DNA of 64,000 nt, from assembly GCF_020179835.1 (NCBI RefSeq), contig NZ_JAIUDA010000002.1:744001-808000 (forward strand). Reading direction: 5' to 3'. This DNA is from Pantoea sp. alder81. GTDB taxonomy: Bacteria; Pseudomonadota; Gammaproteobacteria; Enterobacterales; Enterobacteriaceae. Positions 28,949-38,792 of this stretch are shown one piece after another; positions within the stretch are counted from its first letter, which is position 1; each line of letters begins with the position of its first letter. The translations under genes were made by a program, and so were the position numbers. The notes beneath the pieces were generated by a model. The model did not search any database. It had not been told where the DNA came from and was given only the letters and a program-made list of their open reading frames with translations.

Positions 28949-29734
28949 TTATCCTTCCACAGCGGTCATTTTGCCAATTTCGCGAATCAGCGCCTCTTTG
29001 CATTTCATGATTTCATCACGATAGCGCGCTTCCTGTTTATGAAAACGCGCCGTCGGCACCAGCAGCGAAATGGAGAAGCGACCAAACAGCGTGTCAATCG
29101 CCACCGCCATGGTGGAAATTCCTTCCAGGGTTTCGCCGCGATCGACGGCCAGACCGCTGTTACGCACTTCAGCAATCAGTTCGAGCAGCTGCGGCAACGT
29201 TTTGACCGTCATTTCGGTCAGCTCTTTATAGGCTTCGCCGACCATCACCCGTACATCTTCATCGCTTTCCAGTGCCAGCAGTGCACGACCGCCAGAGGTA
29301 CTGTAAAGCGGGAGATTCAGACCGATGCGCGGCACCACCCGCAATTCCCGAGATGCCACCACATAGTGAACAATCGCTAACTGCGTACCACTGGCGCGCG
29401 CCAGCGAAACCGTCTCGTTGATATCGACTGAGAGTTGTTCCAGAAATGGGCGGACGATTTCGACCACATCGCTGTGCACGCTGGAGATCAACTTGAGCAG
29501 TGCCGGCCCCAGACGTAATCCGCCCGCGCCGCTGCTGCGCACCAGTTGGGCGCTGTCCAGCGCAGCAATGATGCGTTGCACCGTTGAGCGAGGAAGATCA
29601 ACCACCTGCGCGATTTCACCCAAGCTCATGCCGCCCGGGTGTTCGCCCAGCGCATTCAGAATTTTTGCCGCACGCGCGATGACCTGAATGCCACCCGCTT
29701 TTTCATCCTCACGGCTTGAGGGAAGTTCAACCAT
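28949..29734 (-). CDS. IclR-family transcriptional regulator
   Basis: 260 residues from the ATG at 29734 (AAGGAAC ribosome site); a longer frame adds 34 residues that run through the operator region and is unlikely. N-terminal winged helix (VIARAAKILNALGEHPGGMSLGEIAQVVDLPRSTVQRIIAAL, about 18-60) and a C-terminal GAF-like effector domain (SGTQLAIVHYVVASRELRVVP; LYSTSGGRALLALE). It diverges from an EmrB/EmrA-like efflux pair across two 19-bp repeats that are probably its binding sites, and leads a minus-strand operon with usp. Effector unknown. Confidence 0.92.
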   Translation of the reverse strand: MVELPSSREDEKAGGIQVIARAAKILNALGEHPGGMSLGEIAQVVDLPRSTVQRIIAALDSAQLVRSSGAGGLRLGPALLKLISSVHSDVVEIVRPFLEQLSVDINETVSLARASGTQLAIVHYVVASRELRVVPRIGLNLPLYSTSGGRALLALESDEDVRVMVGEAYKELTEMTVKTLPQLLELIAEVRNSGLAVDRGETLEGISTMAVAIDTLFGRFSISLLVPTARFHKQEARYRDEIMKCKEALIREIGKMTAVEG

Positions 29735-29791
29735 TGTGCGTTCCTTTTTGGCCTGCCCTACTTTAGCGCGAATGACCGCACTTTTACACCC

Positions 29792-29854
29792 TGTATCACA
29801 TTGCAATACATCATACCGAGATGTAAGATGCGACATGTATCACATCGCAATACA
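29792..29854. promoter_or_regulatory. Two near-identical 19-bp operator repeats between iclR and the efflux operon
   Basis: TGTATCACATTGCAATACA (29792-29810) and TGTATCACATCGCAATACA (29836-29854) differ at one base. Each is bounded by TGTAT/ATACA inverted ends, so each is itself an imperfect dyad. Their 44-bp offset places them on the same DNA face, about four helical turns apart. They lie between divergent starts at 29734 and 29885, as expected for IclR sites controlling both directions. Confidence 0.75.
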
Positions 29855-29884
29855 CTGCATCAATAATAATACGAGAAGCCTGCT

Positions 29885-31486
29885 ATGAACGCCCAGCCCG
29901 TTGCGGCACCGGCACCCCATCCGTTTACTCTGCGCCTGGCGCTGGGGTTGGTTGGCGTGCTGATTGCTGCGCTCACCTCCGGACTTAACGACCGCGTGAC
30001 TGACATTGCGCTGGCGGATATCCGTGCTGCCATCGGCATTAGCTACGATCAAGGCAGCTGGATCATCTCCGCTTACCAGGCGGCGGAAGTTGCCGCGATG
30101 ATGATCGCACCGTGGTTTGCCGTGACCTTTTCCTTGCGCCGCTTCGCCCTCGCCGTCTCCGCTGGCTTTATGCTGTGCGGTCTGCTGCTGCCCCTGATGC
30201 CTAATGCCACGCTGTTTATTGCACTGCGCGTGATTCAGGGTCTGTTTGGCGGTGCATTACCGCCGCTGCTCATGACCGTGGCACTGCGTTTTCTGCCACC
30301 GCCGATCAAGCTTTATGGTCTTGGCGCCTATGCGCTGACGGCCACTTTTGGGCCCAATCTCGCCGCCACGCTCGCCGCTTTCTGGACCGATGAAGTGAGC
30401 TGGATGTTTGTTTTTTGGCAAGTTATCCCGCCGATGTTAATCGCCATGTTGTTGATCGGCTGGGGCTTACCCCAGGACCCACTGCGCTTCGAACGTTTTA
30501 AGCAGATAGATCTGTTTGGCATGCTGACCGGCTGTTCAGGGATGGCGCTGTTGATTCTGGCGCTGACGCAGGGCGAGCGTCTTGACTGGCTCAGTTCACC
30601 GCTGTTTGCGGCGCTATTATTAAGCGCGCTCGCATTGCTGACTGTGTTCTTTATTAATGAATGGTTTCATCCGCTGCCGCTGTTCAAACTCCAGATGCTG
30701 CGCCGTCACAATCTCGCGCACGGTTTGCTGGCGCTGGCGGGCGTGTTGATTCTGTCGCTGTCAGGATCCGCGCTGCCCTCGGCCTATCTTGGCCAGGTGG
30801 AAGGATTCCGCACGCTGCAATTCGCGCCGCTGGCGTTAACGATCGGCTTGCCGCAGTTACTGATCGCGCCACTGGTGGCAGCACTGCTCAATATCCGCTG
30901 GATTGATTGCCGCTGGATGCTGACCGCTGGCGTGACGCTGCTGGTGATTTCCTGTCTGATGGGCATGAACATTACCAGCGACTGGGCGCGACAGAATTTC
31001 TGGGTTATCCAGATTTTGCAGGCCTTCGGTCAACCGATGGTGATTCTGCCGGTATTGATGAGTGCGACGAGCGTCGTCGCGCCGCCGGAAGGCCCTTTTG
31101 CCTCCGCGATGTTCAATACGGTGCGCGGTTTCTCCAGCATTGCCGCCAGCACGTTGGTGGGGTGGTTTATCAGCCATCGGGAACAGTTTCACTCTAGCGT
31201 GCTGGTGGGCAATGCCGCCAGTCGCCCCTGGCTGATGACCGCGCCCAGCAGTGCCCAATCCAGCAGCAGCTTTCCTTTATTACCGGATGGCAGCGCCAGT
31301 AGTGCAGAGAACCTCAGCGGTTTCGCGACCCTGCTGAAGCATCAGGCGATGGTGCTGAGCCTGAGTGACTGCTACCAAATGCTGATTGGTTTCGCTGCCC
31401 TGCTTTTACTGCTGACTGTCTGGTTGCCAAAACGTGTCTGGCCGCCACAAACCCTGATTCAACCTGTTACGACGACGTCGAGATAA
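29885..31486 (+). CDS. DHA2-family MFS efflux transporter (EmrB-like)
   Basis: Inner-membrane exporter, 533 residues, about 14 helices, of the EmrB/FarB type that works with a periplasmic adaptor. Helix 1 LALGLVGVLIAALTSGLNDRVTDIALADIRAAIGISYDQGSWIISAYQAAEVAAM, with the usual pattern of a DHA2 pump, and RVIQGLFGGALPPLLM near residue 118. It precedes the adaptor gene by 5 bp. Gene order is pump first, adaptor second, the reverse of emrAB and emrKY. Substrate unknown; control by the divergent IclR is inferred. Confidence 0.88.
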   Translation: MNAQPVAAPAPHPFTLRLALGLVGVLIAALTSGLNDRVTDIALADIRAAIGISYDQGSWIISAYQAAEVAAMMIAPWFAVTFSLRRFALAVSAGFMLCGLLLPLMPNATLFIALRVIQGLFGGALPPLLMTVALRFLPPPIKLYGLGAYALTATFGPNLAATLAAFWTDEVSWMFVFWQVIPPMLIAMLLIGWGLPQDPLRFERFKQIDLFGMLTGCSGMALLILALTQGERLDWLSSPLFAALLLSALALLTVFFINEWFHPLPLFKLQMLRRHNLAHGLLALAGVLILSLSGSALPSAYLGQVEGFRTLQFAPLALTIGLPQLLIAPLVAALLNIRWIDCRWMLTAGVTLLVISCLMGMNITSDWARQNFWVIQILQAFGQPMVILPVLMSATSVVAPPEGPFASAMFNTVRGFSSIAASTLVGWFISHREQFHSSVLVGNAASRPWLMTAPSSAQSSSSFPLLPDGSASSAENLSGFATLLKHQAMVLSLSDCYQMLIGFAALLLLLTVWLPKRVWPPQTLIQPVTTTSR

Positions 31487-31491
31487 TTGAT

Positions 31492-32520
31492 ATGCAAGCT
31501 TTTGCTTTGAAGAGAACGGTGCTGTTGAGTGCCTTGTTAATCGTGTTGCTGGCCATGGCCTTTTTTGTCTGGTCATCAATGACCGGCAACGATCACCGCA
31601 CAGATGATGCTTACGTCAATGCGGATTACACCCTGGTGGCGCCGAAGGTCTCCGGCTATATCGCCAGTGTGAATGTGCAGGATAACCAGCGAGTGAAAGC
31701 AGGCGAACTGCTGGCCACACTCGACGACCGAGATTACCGTGTGGCGCTGGAAACGGCGCAGGCGAATTTGCAGGTGAGTGATGCCAAACGCCTGAGCAGT
31801 CAGGCTCAGCTGGAGCAGCAGCAATCGACGATTGATGAAGCCAAAGCGACCTTAGCGGCGAGCCAGGCGTCAGCACAATACGCCGGCCAGAGTGCCGCGC
31901 GTTATAACCAGCTGTACAAAAGCGGCACTATTGCCGCAGACGAGCAGCAGAAAGCCAGTTCTACTCAGCGTTCAGCTTCCGCTGCGGTTCGCCAGAGTGA
32001 AGCTGCACTGGCTGCGTCGATGAAACAGGTGGGTGTGCTGCAGGCAGCGGTGCGTCAGGCTGAAGCCGATGTGACGGCGGCGCAGGCCAGCGTGGATCAG
32101 GCGAAGTTGAATCTCTCATATACGCGGATTGTGGCGCCGGTGGATGGCATGGTCGGTCAGCGCTCGGTGCGATTGGGCGCCTACGTGAGTGCGGGTACTC
32201 GTTTGCTGGCGGTCGTACCACTGCAACAGACTTATATCACCGCCAACTATCTTGAAACGCAACTGGCCGACGTGCAGCCGGGACAGAGAGCGGTGGTGAG
32301 AGTCGATGCGCTGCCCGGCAAGACCTTTACCGGTCATGTTGACAGCATTGCTCCGGCCACTGGCGCGACCTTCTCCGCCATCTCTCCAGACAATGCCACG
32401 GGTAATTACACCAAGGTGGTGCAGCGTTTACCGGTGAAAATTGTGCTGGATGCCAACCAACCCGATTTGGCGCAACTGCGAGTGGGCATGTCCGCAATAC
32501 CGGAAATTCAAGCCCGATGA
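31492..32520 (+). CDS. HlyD/EmrA-family periplasmic adaptor
   Basis: 342-residue membrane-fusion protein linking the inner-membrane pump to an outer-membrane TolC-type channel. One N-terminal membrane helix (TVLLSALLIVLLAMAFFVWSS), a lipoyl half (RTDDAYVNADYTLVAPKVSGYIASVNVQDNQRVKAGELLATLDD), a long coiled-coil hairpin rich in Ala and Gln (about 90-205) and the second lipoyl half (LSYTRIVAPVDGMVGQRSVRLGAYVSAGTRLLAVVP). The first lipoyl motif TDDAYV is typical of EmrA. No outer-membrane factor is encoded nearby. Confidence 0.9.
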   Translation: MQAFALKRTVLLSALLIVLLAMAFFVWSSMTGNDHRTDDAYVNADYTLVAPKVSGYIASVNVQDNQRVKAGELLATLDDRDYRVALETAQANLQVSDAKRLSSQAQLEQQQSTIDEAKATLAASQASAQYAGQSAARYNQLYKSGTIAADEQQKASSTQRSASAAVRQSEAALAASMKQVGVLQAAVRQAEADVTAAQASVDQAKLNLSYTRIVAPVDGMVGQRSVRLGAYVSAGTRLLAVVPLQQTYITANYLETQLADVQPGQRAVVRVDALPGKTFTGHVDSIAPATGATFSAISPDNATGNYTKVVQRLPVKIVLDANQPDLAQLRVGMSAIPEIQAR

Positions 32521-32722
32521 AAATGTGAGCAATCTCTCAGAACTGGCCTATTTATTTTCGGATCGATTGCGCGTAAATTAGCGCTCGATCCTGTTCTGAG
32601 TTCGCTTGGAACCACCTGAGAAGAAAGCGTGCAGCGGTTATGAACTTCACCTTTTTCTTATTCTGTTCGGGTTACGCTGGCATGGGATCACCAGCATGGT
32701 AACCGCTCAGAGGAGTCGTTTT

Positions 32723-32797
32723 GTGAGATATGCTTTGATGGGAGTTTCTTTCTTCCTGTTAATCTGGGTAGGCACCTTCGTGCTGATGCTCAAATAA
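32723..32797 (+). CDS. ypdK: YpdK-like membrane microprotein
   Basis: 24-residue single-helix protein (M)RYALMGVSFFLLIWVGTFVLMLK starting at a GTG with AGGAG seven bases upstream. It resembles E. coli YpdK (23 residues, MKYFFMGISFMVIVWAGTFALMI) in almost every hydrophobic position and lies at the same locus, convergent with alaC. An in-frame ATG at 32697 would add nine residues but has no ribosome site. Inner-membrane location is inferred; the function of YpdK is unknown. Confidence 0.82.
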   Translation: MRYALMGVSFFLLIWVGTFVLMLK

Positions 32798-32809
32798 ATC
32801 CTGCCAGGC

Positions 32810-32829
32810 GGGGCGACCCTCGTCGCCCC
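32810..32829 (+). terminator. Terminator of ypdK
   Basis: GGGGCGAC/GTCGCCCC 8-bp stem with a 4-base loop followed by TCTTTGTATTT; it lies between convergent ypdK and alaC. Confidence 0.7.
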
Positions 32830-32838
32830 TCTTTGTAT

Positions 32839-34074
32839 TTACTCTTCTTCTTCCAGCGCTTTTACCGTTCCCGGCAAAATACCATCCGCACGGAACATGG
32901 CTTTGATGCCACGTACCGCCTGGCGAATACGATCGCTGTTTTCAATCAGTGCAAATCGCACATGGGTGTCACCATAATCACCAAAGCCGATGCCTGGTGA
33001 GACACACACCTTGGCTTCCTGCAGCAGTAACTTCGCGAACTCCAGCGAACCGAGATGCGCATAGTGGTCGGGGATTTTGGCCCAGACATACATCGAGGCT
33101 TTTGGCAGATCCACCATCCAGCCCGCTTCATGCAGCCCTTTCACCAGCACATCGCGACGGCGTTTGTACTGCTCAGCGATATCCCGCACGCATTGCTGAT
33201 CGCCTTCAAGTGCGGCAATCGCCGCAACCTGCAGCGGAGTGAAGGTGCCGTAATCGTGGTAGCTTTTGATACGTGCTAGCGCGGAGACCAACTCTTTGTT
33301 ACCGACCATAAAGCCGATACGCCAGCCTGCCATGTTGTAGCTTTTTGACAGGGTGAAGAATTCTACCGCCACATCACGCGCGCCCGGCACCTGCATGATC
33401 GACGGTGCTTTCCAGCCGTCGTAGGTGATGTCGGCGTAAGCCAGATCGTGGATGACCAGCACGTTGTACTGTTTCGCCAGCGCAATGACGCGTTCGAAGA
33501 AGTCCAGCTCAACGCATTGTGCCGTCGGATTCGAAGGGAACCCGAGGATCATCATCTTCGGTTTTGGATAGCTTTCGCGGATGGCGCGTTCCAGTTCGTT
33601 GAAGAAGTCAACGCCCGCCACCAGCGGCACGGAACGCACTTGCGCACCGGCAATCACCGCGCCGTAAATATGAATCGGGTAGCTGGGGTTTGGCACCAGC
33701 ACGGTGTCACCGTGATCCAGCGTGGCCAGCATCAGGTGCGCCAACCCCTCTTTGGACCCGATAGTGACGATGGCTTCTGATTCGGGATCAATCTCTACCT
33801 GATAACGATCTGCGTACCAGCGCGAGATAGCGCGACGCAGGCGAGGAATACCTTTCGAGGTGGAGTAACCGTGCGTGTCTTCGCGTTGCGCTACCTGACA
33901 GAGTTTTTCCACGATGTGTGGCGGCGTGGGGCCATCCGGGTTCCCCATCGAGAAATCGATGATGTCTTCGCCGCGCCGACGCGCAGCCATCTTCAATTCA
34001 GCGGTGATGTTAAATACATACGGGGGAAGGCGTTCAATACGCGAGAAACGACGGGGTGTGCTGTTATCAGCCAT
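32839..34074 (-). CDS. alaC: Alanine transaminase AlaC
   Basis: PLP-dependent class I/II aminotransferase interconverting pyruvate and alanine with glutamate as donor. The ATG at 34074 follows GAGGAC and gives 411 residues (E. coli 412) starting [24 protein letters not shown]. The PLP-lysine motif is [18 protein letters not shown]; the substrate-binding [13 protein letters not shown] and FPSNPTAQ segments are present. It sits beside ypdK and near the pyruvate-sensing ypdAB, as in E. coli. An upstream frame adds 25 unrelated residues. Confidence 0.96.
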   Translation of the reverse strand: MADNSTPRRFSRIERLPPYVFNITAELKMAARRRGEDIIDFSMGNPDGPTPPHIVEKLCQVAQREDTHGYSTSKGIPRLRRAISRWYADRYQVEIDPESEAIVTIGSKEGLAHLMLATLDHGDTVLVPNPSYPIHIYGAVIAGAQVRSVPLVAGVDFFNELERAIRESYPKPKMMILGFPSNPTAQCVELDFFERVIALAKQYNVLVIHDLAYADITYDGWKAPSIMQVPGARDVAVEFFTLSKSYNMAGWRIGFMVGNKELVSALARIKSYHDYGTFTPLQVAAIAALEGDQQCVRDIAEQYKRRRDVLVKGLHEAGWMVDLPKASMYVWAKIPDHYAHLGSLEFAKLLLQEAKVCVSPGIGFGDYGDTHVRFALIENSDRIRQAVRGIKAMFRADGILPGTVKALEEEE

Positions 34075-34192
34075 GATGTCCTCTGGTTTACGTAGGCGCC
34101 CGGACCGTCCGAGCGACGCTGGCCACTGTGGTGACCGAGGTAAGAACATAACGCGCTGATAACAGAATTGTCGAGAGCAACAGAATGTTTTT

Positions 34193-34717
34193 TTAATGTT
34201 GCGGATTCAGGCGACCCAGCACCCAATCGTTTACCCATTGGTCGTTTAGCAGATAATTATCCCGTAACGTGCCCTCCAACGTGAAACCATTCTTTTCCAG
34301 AATGCGCCGCGACGGCCAATTCCCCTCTATGACCAGCGCTTTGAGCTTATGAAATTCTGCCTGCAGTAAGAAGTCGCACAGTGCCTTGAGCGCTTCACTG
34401 CCGTAGCCGTTTCCGGTGTAGCGATGGCAAAGCATGTAGCCGACTTCTGCCTGACGATAAGGTTGCCACTCGGCGCTGCAACCAAACAGGCCAATGGGTT
34501 CATTGGTTTCGCGCAGACGTGCTACCAGGCAGAGCATATGGAAACTGGTGACCTGCCACGGGGCGAGGCGTTCGGTAAAGCGTTGGCGAATGTCGTTTTC
34601 GTCAGGAATTTCACTCACCCAGGTCATGGTGCCGGGATCTTCGTGTACGGCTTTGAAGATTTGCCAGTCTTCGGGTTGTAAGCGTGCCAGGGACAAGCGA
34701 GGGGTCAGTAGTTGCAT
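34193..34717 (-). CDS. GNAT-family N-acetyltransferase (RimJ/RimL-like)
   Basis: 174-residue acetyl-CoA-dependent acyltransferase. It opens [28 protein letters not shown], the RimJ/RimL pattern, and carries the acetyl-CoA loop region [25 protein letters not shown] (a relaxed Q/RxxGxG/A, here [10 protein letters not shown]) and the C-terminal [38 protein letters not shown] precedes the ATG at 34717. The substrate (protein N-terminus or small molecule) is unknown. It stands between alaC and ypdA, where E. coli K-12 has no such gene. Confidence 0.88.
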   Translation of the reverse strand: MQLLTPRLSLARLQPEDWQIFKAVHEDPGTMTWVSEIPDENDIRQRFTERLAPWQVTSFHMLCLVARLRETNEPIGLFGCSAEWQPYRQAEVGYMLCHRYTGNGYGSEALKALCDFLLQAEFHKLKALVIEGNWPSRRILEKNGFTLEGTLRDNYLLNDQWVNDWVLGRLNPQH

Positions 34718-34896
34718 TGCTGCGCTCCGCGAAATAACTCATGGCAACATAGCAAACCGAGTCATTTTCAACCAGCGTTCTGCGCAGGGATAACTAATCC
34801 TCTTTTTGTTACTCAAGTTTTCCTCTTTTTAGGGAGTTGTGAGTTGAGATTTGGGAGATAGGCGTTGGGTTTAAATTGCTGCTGGTTGGGTGCCAG

Positions 34897-35002
34897 GGCC
34901 AGAACGGGCCAGCCCGATCGCAAAGACTACACGCATCCCTGCAGATCGGCTGGGCCATCCATGGCCCAGACGCTTTGCTCTTCGGGCTGGCCCGTTCTGG
35001 CC
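34897..35002. repeat. Nested inverted-repeat element upstream of ypdA
   Basis: Two perfect 21-bp inverted arms (34897-34917 and 34982-35002, core GGCCAGAACGGGCCAGCC) flank a 64-bp centre. The centre holds a second inverted repeat, TGGGCCAT-CC-ATGGCCCA (34954-34971), and a GCAAAG/CTTTGC pair (34920-34925, 34973-34978). The whole could fold as a long hairpin with an inner stem. The surrounding 34718-35162 stretch (445 bp) has no gene. It looks like an interspersed palindromic element; no flanking target duplication was identified. Confidence 0.75.
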
Positions 35003-35162
35003 TTGAGCTGAATGCGTTGCTGTTTTAAAACCGCGCGGAGCATGCTGGAGGATTTGGCAGGAAAATTGATCTAAACCATGAGAAGCGTTTTGCGGGTGTC
35101 GCGGCGCTGGCAGATCTCGATCACATTTTTTATCATAGCGTCACCCAGGTTCACTCCGAGAG

Positions 35163-36878
35163 ATGCCCTTGCCTTCCCACTTCGACATGCTGCTGGCGGT
35201 TTTTGACCGCGCTGCGCTGATGCTGATTTGTCTGTTCTTCCTTACCCGCACGCGGGTATTCCGTCAGCTGCTGCAAAAAGATGAGCATTCGATCAAAGAG
35301 AAAGTGGTGGTGACAGCGATTTTCTCGCTGTTTGCGCTGTTCAGTACCTGGTCGGGTATTAACGTGGATGGTTCATTGCTGAATGTCCGCGTGATTGCGG
35401 TGATGTCCGGCGGTATTCTGTTTGGCCCCTGGGTTGGTATCGCCACCGGGGTGATTGCGGGGATACATCGCTATCTTATCGATATGGATGGCGTCACGGC
35501 CGTGCCTTGCCTGATTACCAGCATCATTGCCGGTATCGCTTCTGGGTTTATCAATCGTCGCGTAAGTAAAGAGCAGCGCTGGCGCGCCGGTATTCTTGGC
35601 GGCATGCTGTGCGAAACCCTGACCATGGTGCTGATTGTTTTATGGGCCAGCCCGCTGGCGTTGGGCTTTTCGATTGTTTCTGAAATCGCGTTACCGATGA
35701 TTCTCGGCGCATCGAGCATTGGCTTGATTGTGCTGTTGGTACAGAGCGTGGAAGGAGAAAAAGAGGCGATTGCAGCGCGCCAGGCCAAGCTGGCACTGGA
35801 GATTGCCAATAAAACCCTGCCGCTGTTTCGCCAGGTGAATAGCCAGTCGTTGCGTCAGGTGTGCGATATCATTCGCAGCGATATTCATGCCGATGCCGTG
35901 GCCATCACCAATACTCAGCAGATTCTCGCCTATGTCGGTTACGGTGAGCATAACTATCAGAACGGGGATGACGGCATCAGCCCGACCACGGCGCAGTCGA
36001 TTGCGAGCGGCAAAATCATTATCAAAAATAATGATGAGGCACATCGCACCAAAGATATTCACTCAATGCTGGTTATTCCCCTTTGGGAAAAAGGGGAAGT
36101 CACGGGCACGTTAAAAATCTATTATCGTCGTGCACATCGCATTACCGGATCGCTGAAAGAGATGGCCATTGGTTTGTCGCAAATTATCTCTACACAGCTG
36201 GAGGTGTCGCGCGCTGAGCAGTTGCGTGAGATGGCGAACAAAGCGGAACTGCGTGCGTTGCAGAGCAAAATTAATCCCCACTTCCTATTTAACGCACTGA
36301 ATGCCATCTCCTCTTCCATTCGTCTCAATCCAGATACAGCACGTCAGCTGGTGATCAATCTGTCGCGCTATTTGCGCTACAACCTTGAGCTGAACGATGA
36401 CGAGCTGATCGATATCAAAAAAGAGCTGTGGCAGGTTAAGGACTACATTGCGATTGAACAAGCGCGTTTTGGCGACAAGCTGTCGATGATTTATGACATT
36501 GATGAAGATCTGCACTTCACGCTGCCGAGTTTGCTGATTCAGCCCCTGGTAGAGAATGCCATTGTGCACGGGATTCAGCCCTGCCGTGGCAAAGGGGTGG
36601 TGACCTTGAGTGTGAAAGACCTCGGTGATTATGTACGCGTCGCGGTGCGTGATACGGGCGCGGGCATTAGCGAAGAGGTGATTGGTCGTGTCGCGCGTGA
36701 TGAGATGCCGGGCAATAAAATCGGGCTGCTTAACGTGCATCATCGGGTGAAACTGCTTTCCGGACAGGGGCTGAGTATCACTCGCCATCATCCGGGGACG
36801 GAAATCGCCTTCACTCTGAGCAAAAATGGTCAGCGTCTGGCTGCACCGTTAAGCCATATCACGGAACACAGCACGTGA
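35163..36878 (+). CDS. ypdA: Sensor histidine kinase YpdA (LytS type)
   Basis: Membrane sensor of the YpdA/YpdB system, which in E. coli responds to high extracellular pyruvate. It has 571 residues (E. coli 565): a 5TMR-LYT membrane domain (about 1-190, ending [17 protein letters not shown]), a GAF domain (about 220-350) and a LytS-type kinase with HisKA-like motif [21 protein letters not shown] carrying the phospho-His, then the N box [15 protein letters not shown] and the glycine-rich [13 protein letters not shown]. The GTG start of ypdB overlaps its stop by 4 bp. Confidence 0.95.
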   Translation: MPLPSHFDMLLAVFDRAALMLICLFFLTRTRVFRQLLQKDEHSIKEKVVVTAIFSLFALFSTWSGINVDGSLLNVRVIAVMSGGILFGPWVGIATGVIAGIHRYLIDMDGVTAVPCLITSIIAGIASGFINRRVSKEQRWRAGILGGMLCETLTMVLIVLWASPLALGFSIVSEIALPMILGASSIGLIVLLVQSVEGEKEAIAARQAKLALEIANKTLPLFRQVNSQSLRQVCDIIRSDIHADAVAITNTQQILAYVGYGEHNYQNGDDGISPTTAQSIASGKIIIKNNDEAHRTKDIHSMLVIPLWEKGEVTGTLKIYYRRAHRITGSLKEMAIGLSQIISTQLEVSRAEQLREMANKAELRALQSKINPHFLFNALNAISSSIRLNPDTARQLVINLSRYLRYNLELNDDELIDIKKELWQVKDYIAIEQARFGDKLSMIYDIDEDLHFTLPSLLIQPLVENAIVHGIQPCRGKGVVTLSVKDLGDYVRVAVRDTGAGISEEVIGRVARDEMPGNKIGLLNVHHRVKLLSGQGLSITRHHPGTEIAFTLSKNGQRLAAPLSHITEHST

Positions 36879-37600
36879 AAGCCATCATCGTCGAAGACGA
36901 GTTTCTTGCTCAGCAAGAGCTGAGCTGGATGATTCAGCAGCACAGCCAGATCACTATCGAAGCCTGTTTTGATGATGGGCTGGAAGTACTGAAGTATCTG
37001 CAAAACCATCGGGTGGATGTCATTTTCCTCGACATCAATATTCCATCGCTGGATGGCATGCTGCTGGCCCAAAATATTAACCAGTTTGCGCATAAACCGC
37101 TGATTGTGTTTATCACCGCGTGGAAAGAGCATGCGGTGGATGCTTTTGAGCTGGATGCGTTTGACTACATCCTCAAGCCCTATCACGAGTCGCGCATTAT
37201 CACCATGCTGAATAAGCTGGAAGCCAGCGCACAGCAGCAACTCGCCCAGCCCTCCACTCAGCAAAGCGCGCCGCAAACCGTTAATCTGGTGAAAGACGAG
37301 CGCATTATCGTGACGGATATTAACGATATCTATTACGTCGAAGCGCATGAAAAACTGACGTTTGTTTATACGCGCCGCGAAGCGTACGTGATGTCGATGG
37401 CGATCAGTGAATTTTGTAGTCGCCTGCCAGAACAGTTGTTCTTCCGCTGCCATCGTTCGTATTGCGTCAACCTCAGCAAAATCCGCGAGATCGAGCCGTG
37501 GTTTAACAATACTTATCTGGTGAAGTTACGTGATTTGGATGCACAGGTGCCGGTGAGCCGCAGCAAGGTGAAGGCGTTTCGCCAGTTGATGAGGTTGTAA
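36875..37600 (+). CDS. ypdB: LytTR response regulator YpdB
   Basis: Cytosolic response regulator, 241 residues. The receiver domain starts (M)[17 protein letters not shown], with phospho-acceptor Asp in [13 protein letters not shown] (about residue 53) and conserved Lys in YILKPY. The LytTR DNA-binding domain occupies the C-terminal 105 residues ([58 protein letters not shown]). The start is a GTG at 36875 overlapping ypdA. The only known E. coli target, yhjX, is encoded 10 kb upstream here. Confidence 0.95.
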   Translation: MKAIIVEDEFLAQQELSWMIQQHSQITIEACFDDGLEVLKYLQNHRVDVIFLDINIPSLDGMLLAQNINQFAHKPLIVFITAWKEHAVDAFELDAFDYILKPYHESRIITMLNKLEASAQQQLAQPSTQQSAPQTVNLVKDERIIVTDINDIYYVEAHEKLTFVYTRREAYVMSMAISEFCSRLPEQLFFRCHRSYCVNLSKIREIEPWFNNTYLVKLRDLDAQVPVSRSKVKAFRQLMRL

Positions 37601-37633
37601 AGCGAGCAGCAGGACGCTGCTCGCCTGAAAAGA

Positions 37634-38599
37634 TTACAGTACGCGACCCAGCGTCTGGCGCAGATGCGCGCCCGCGCCCAGTAAACCAGGCTGATCGTGA
37701 GTGATCATATATACCGGGATATCGACCAGATAATCACGGAAGCGGCCTTTATCTTCAAACGCAGCGCGGAAGCCGGAGGCTTTGAAGAACTCGAGGAAGC
37801 GCGGCACGATTCCGCCGGCGATGTACACGCCACCAAAGGTGCCGAGATTGAGCGCCAGGTTGCCACCGAAACGTCCCATAATCACGCAGAACAGCGACAA
37901 TGCACGACGACAATCGATGCAGCTGTCTTTCAATGCACGCTCGGTGACATCTTTCGGCTTAAGATTTTCGGGTTCGCGGTTGTCGGTTTTGACGATAGCG
38001 CGGTAAAGATTCACTAACCCGGAGCCTGACAGTACGCGTTCCGCCGACACATGGCCCAGTTCTGCGCGCAGCACTTCGAGAATTTCACCCTCTTCTTCGC
38101 TGTTCGGTGCGAAGTCAACGTGACCGCCCTCGCCCGGCAGGCTAATCCAGCGTTTATCCACGTGCACCAAATGGCTCACGCCTAATCCGGTACCGGCGCC
38201 GTAAATCGCAATCGGTTTGCCTTCTACCGGCGATTTACCACCAAACTGAATCACTTGATCTTCGGCCAGCATCGGGATGGCCATCGACACGGCAGTGAAA
38301 TCATTGATGATTTCCAGGCTGTCGAATGCCAGATGCTCTTTCATCTCACGGGTTGAGAATGCCCAATCGTGGTTGGTCATCTCGACCCAATCGCCGGTGA
38401 TTGGACAGGCAATCGCGATGCAGGCGTGTTTAATCTCCTGCTTTTGCTCGTCGAGATAAGCACGAATCACCGCTTCGAGATTGTCGTAGTCTGATGTTGA
38501 GAATGTTTTGGCCTGGGAGATGGCACCGGTTTCCACCTCACACAGGGCGAGACGGGCGTTGGTGCCGCCCACATCGCCGACCAGGGCGTATTTAGTCAT
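37634..38599 (-). CDS. glk: Glucokinase Glk
   Basis: Cytosolic ATP-dependent kinase producing glucose 6-phosphate from free glucose (glucose that entered without the PTS). It has 321 residues, the E. coli length. The phosphate-binding loop is [16 protein letters not shown] near the N-terminus; ASP-type catalytic region [13 protein letters not shown] (with NDF) and the sugar-binding [10 protein letters not shown] are present. Convergent with ypdB (33-bp gap with a GCGAGCAGC/GCTGCTCGC hairpin) and followed upstream by ipdC on the same strand with its own gap. Confidence 0.97.
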   Translation of the reverse strand: MTKYALVGDVGGTNARLALCEVETGAISQAKTFSTSDYDNLEAVIRAYLDEQKQEIKHACIAIACPITGDWVEMTNHDWAFSTREMKEHLAFDSLEIINDFTAVSMAIPMLAEDQVIQFGGKSPVEGKPIAIYGAGTGLGVSHLVHVDKRWISLPGEGGHVDFAPNSEEEGEILEVLRAELGHVSAERVLSGSGLVNLYRAIVKTDNREPENLKPKDVTERALKDSCIDCRRALSLFCVIMGRFGGNLALNLGTFGGVYIAGGIVPRFLEFFKASGFRAAFEDKGRFRDYLVDIPVYMITHDQPGLLGAGAHLRQTLGRVL

Positions 38600-38669
38600 T
38601 CTTCTGCTGCTCCGCTTGGGTCATAAACAATTGCAGGACACTATATAAGAGCCTGCCAATAAAACAATA

Positions 38670-38692
38670 ACGCCCATCAGCACGATGGGCGT
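38670..38692 (-). terminator. Hairpin between ipdC and glk, probable ipdC terminator
   Basis: ACGCCCATC/GATGGGCGT 9-bp stem with a 5-base loop; on the minus strand it is followed by TATTGTTTTATT. Confidence 0.55.
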
Positions 38693-38792
38693 AAACATTT
38701 CTGGTGCGTGCCACAGCCTGACAATCAGCGGCTTCACTGTATAGAGGCAACTTTCCGAAACTGCAGGCTTATCGCGTCAGCCTCGCGGAAAT

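Noticed and set aside
34081..34192. Riboswitch-like leader upstream of alaC
   Set aside because: Short paired segments (GGCCACTGTGG) are present, but no known riboswitch pattern or terminator is formed, so it is left as a plain leader.
34840..35160. A hidden gene in the 445-bp gap before ypdA
   Set aside because: Frames are short and broken by the inverted repeat; no ribosome site precedes any of them.
37602..37624. Terminator between ypdB and glk
   Set aside because: The GCGAGCAGC/GCTGCTCGC hairpin is strong but has no T-run on either strand; it is noted under glk rather than called.
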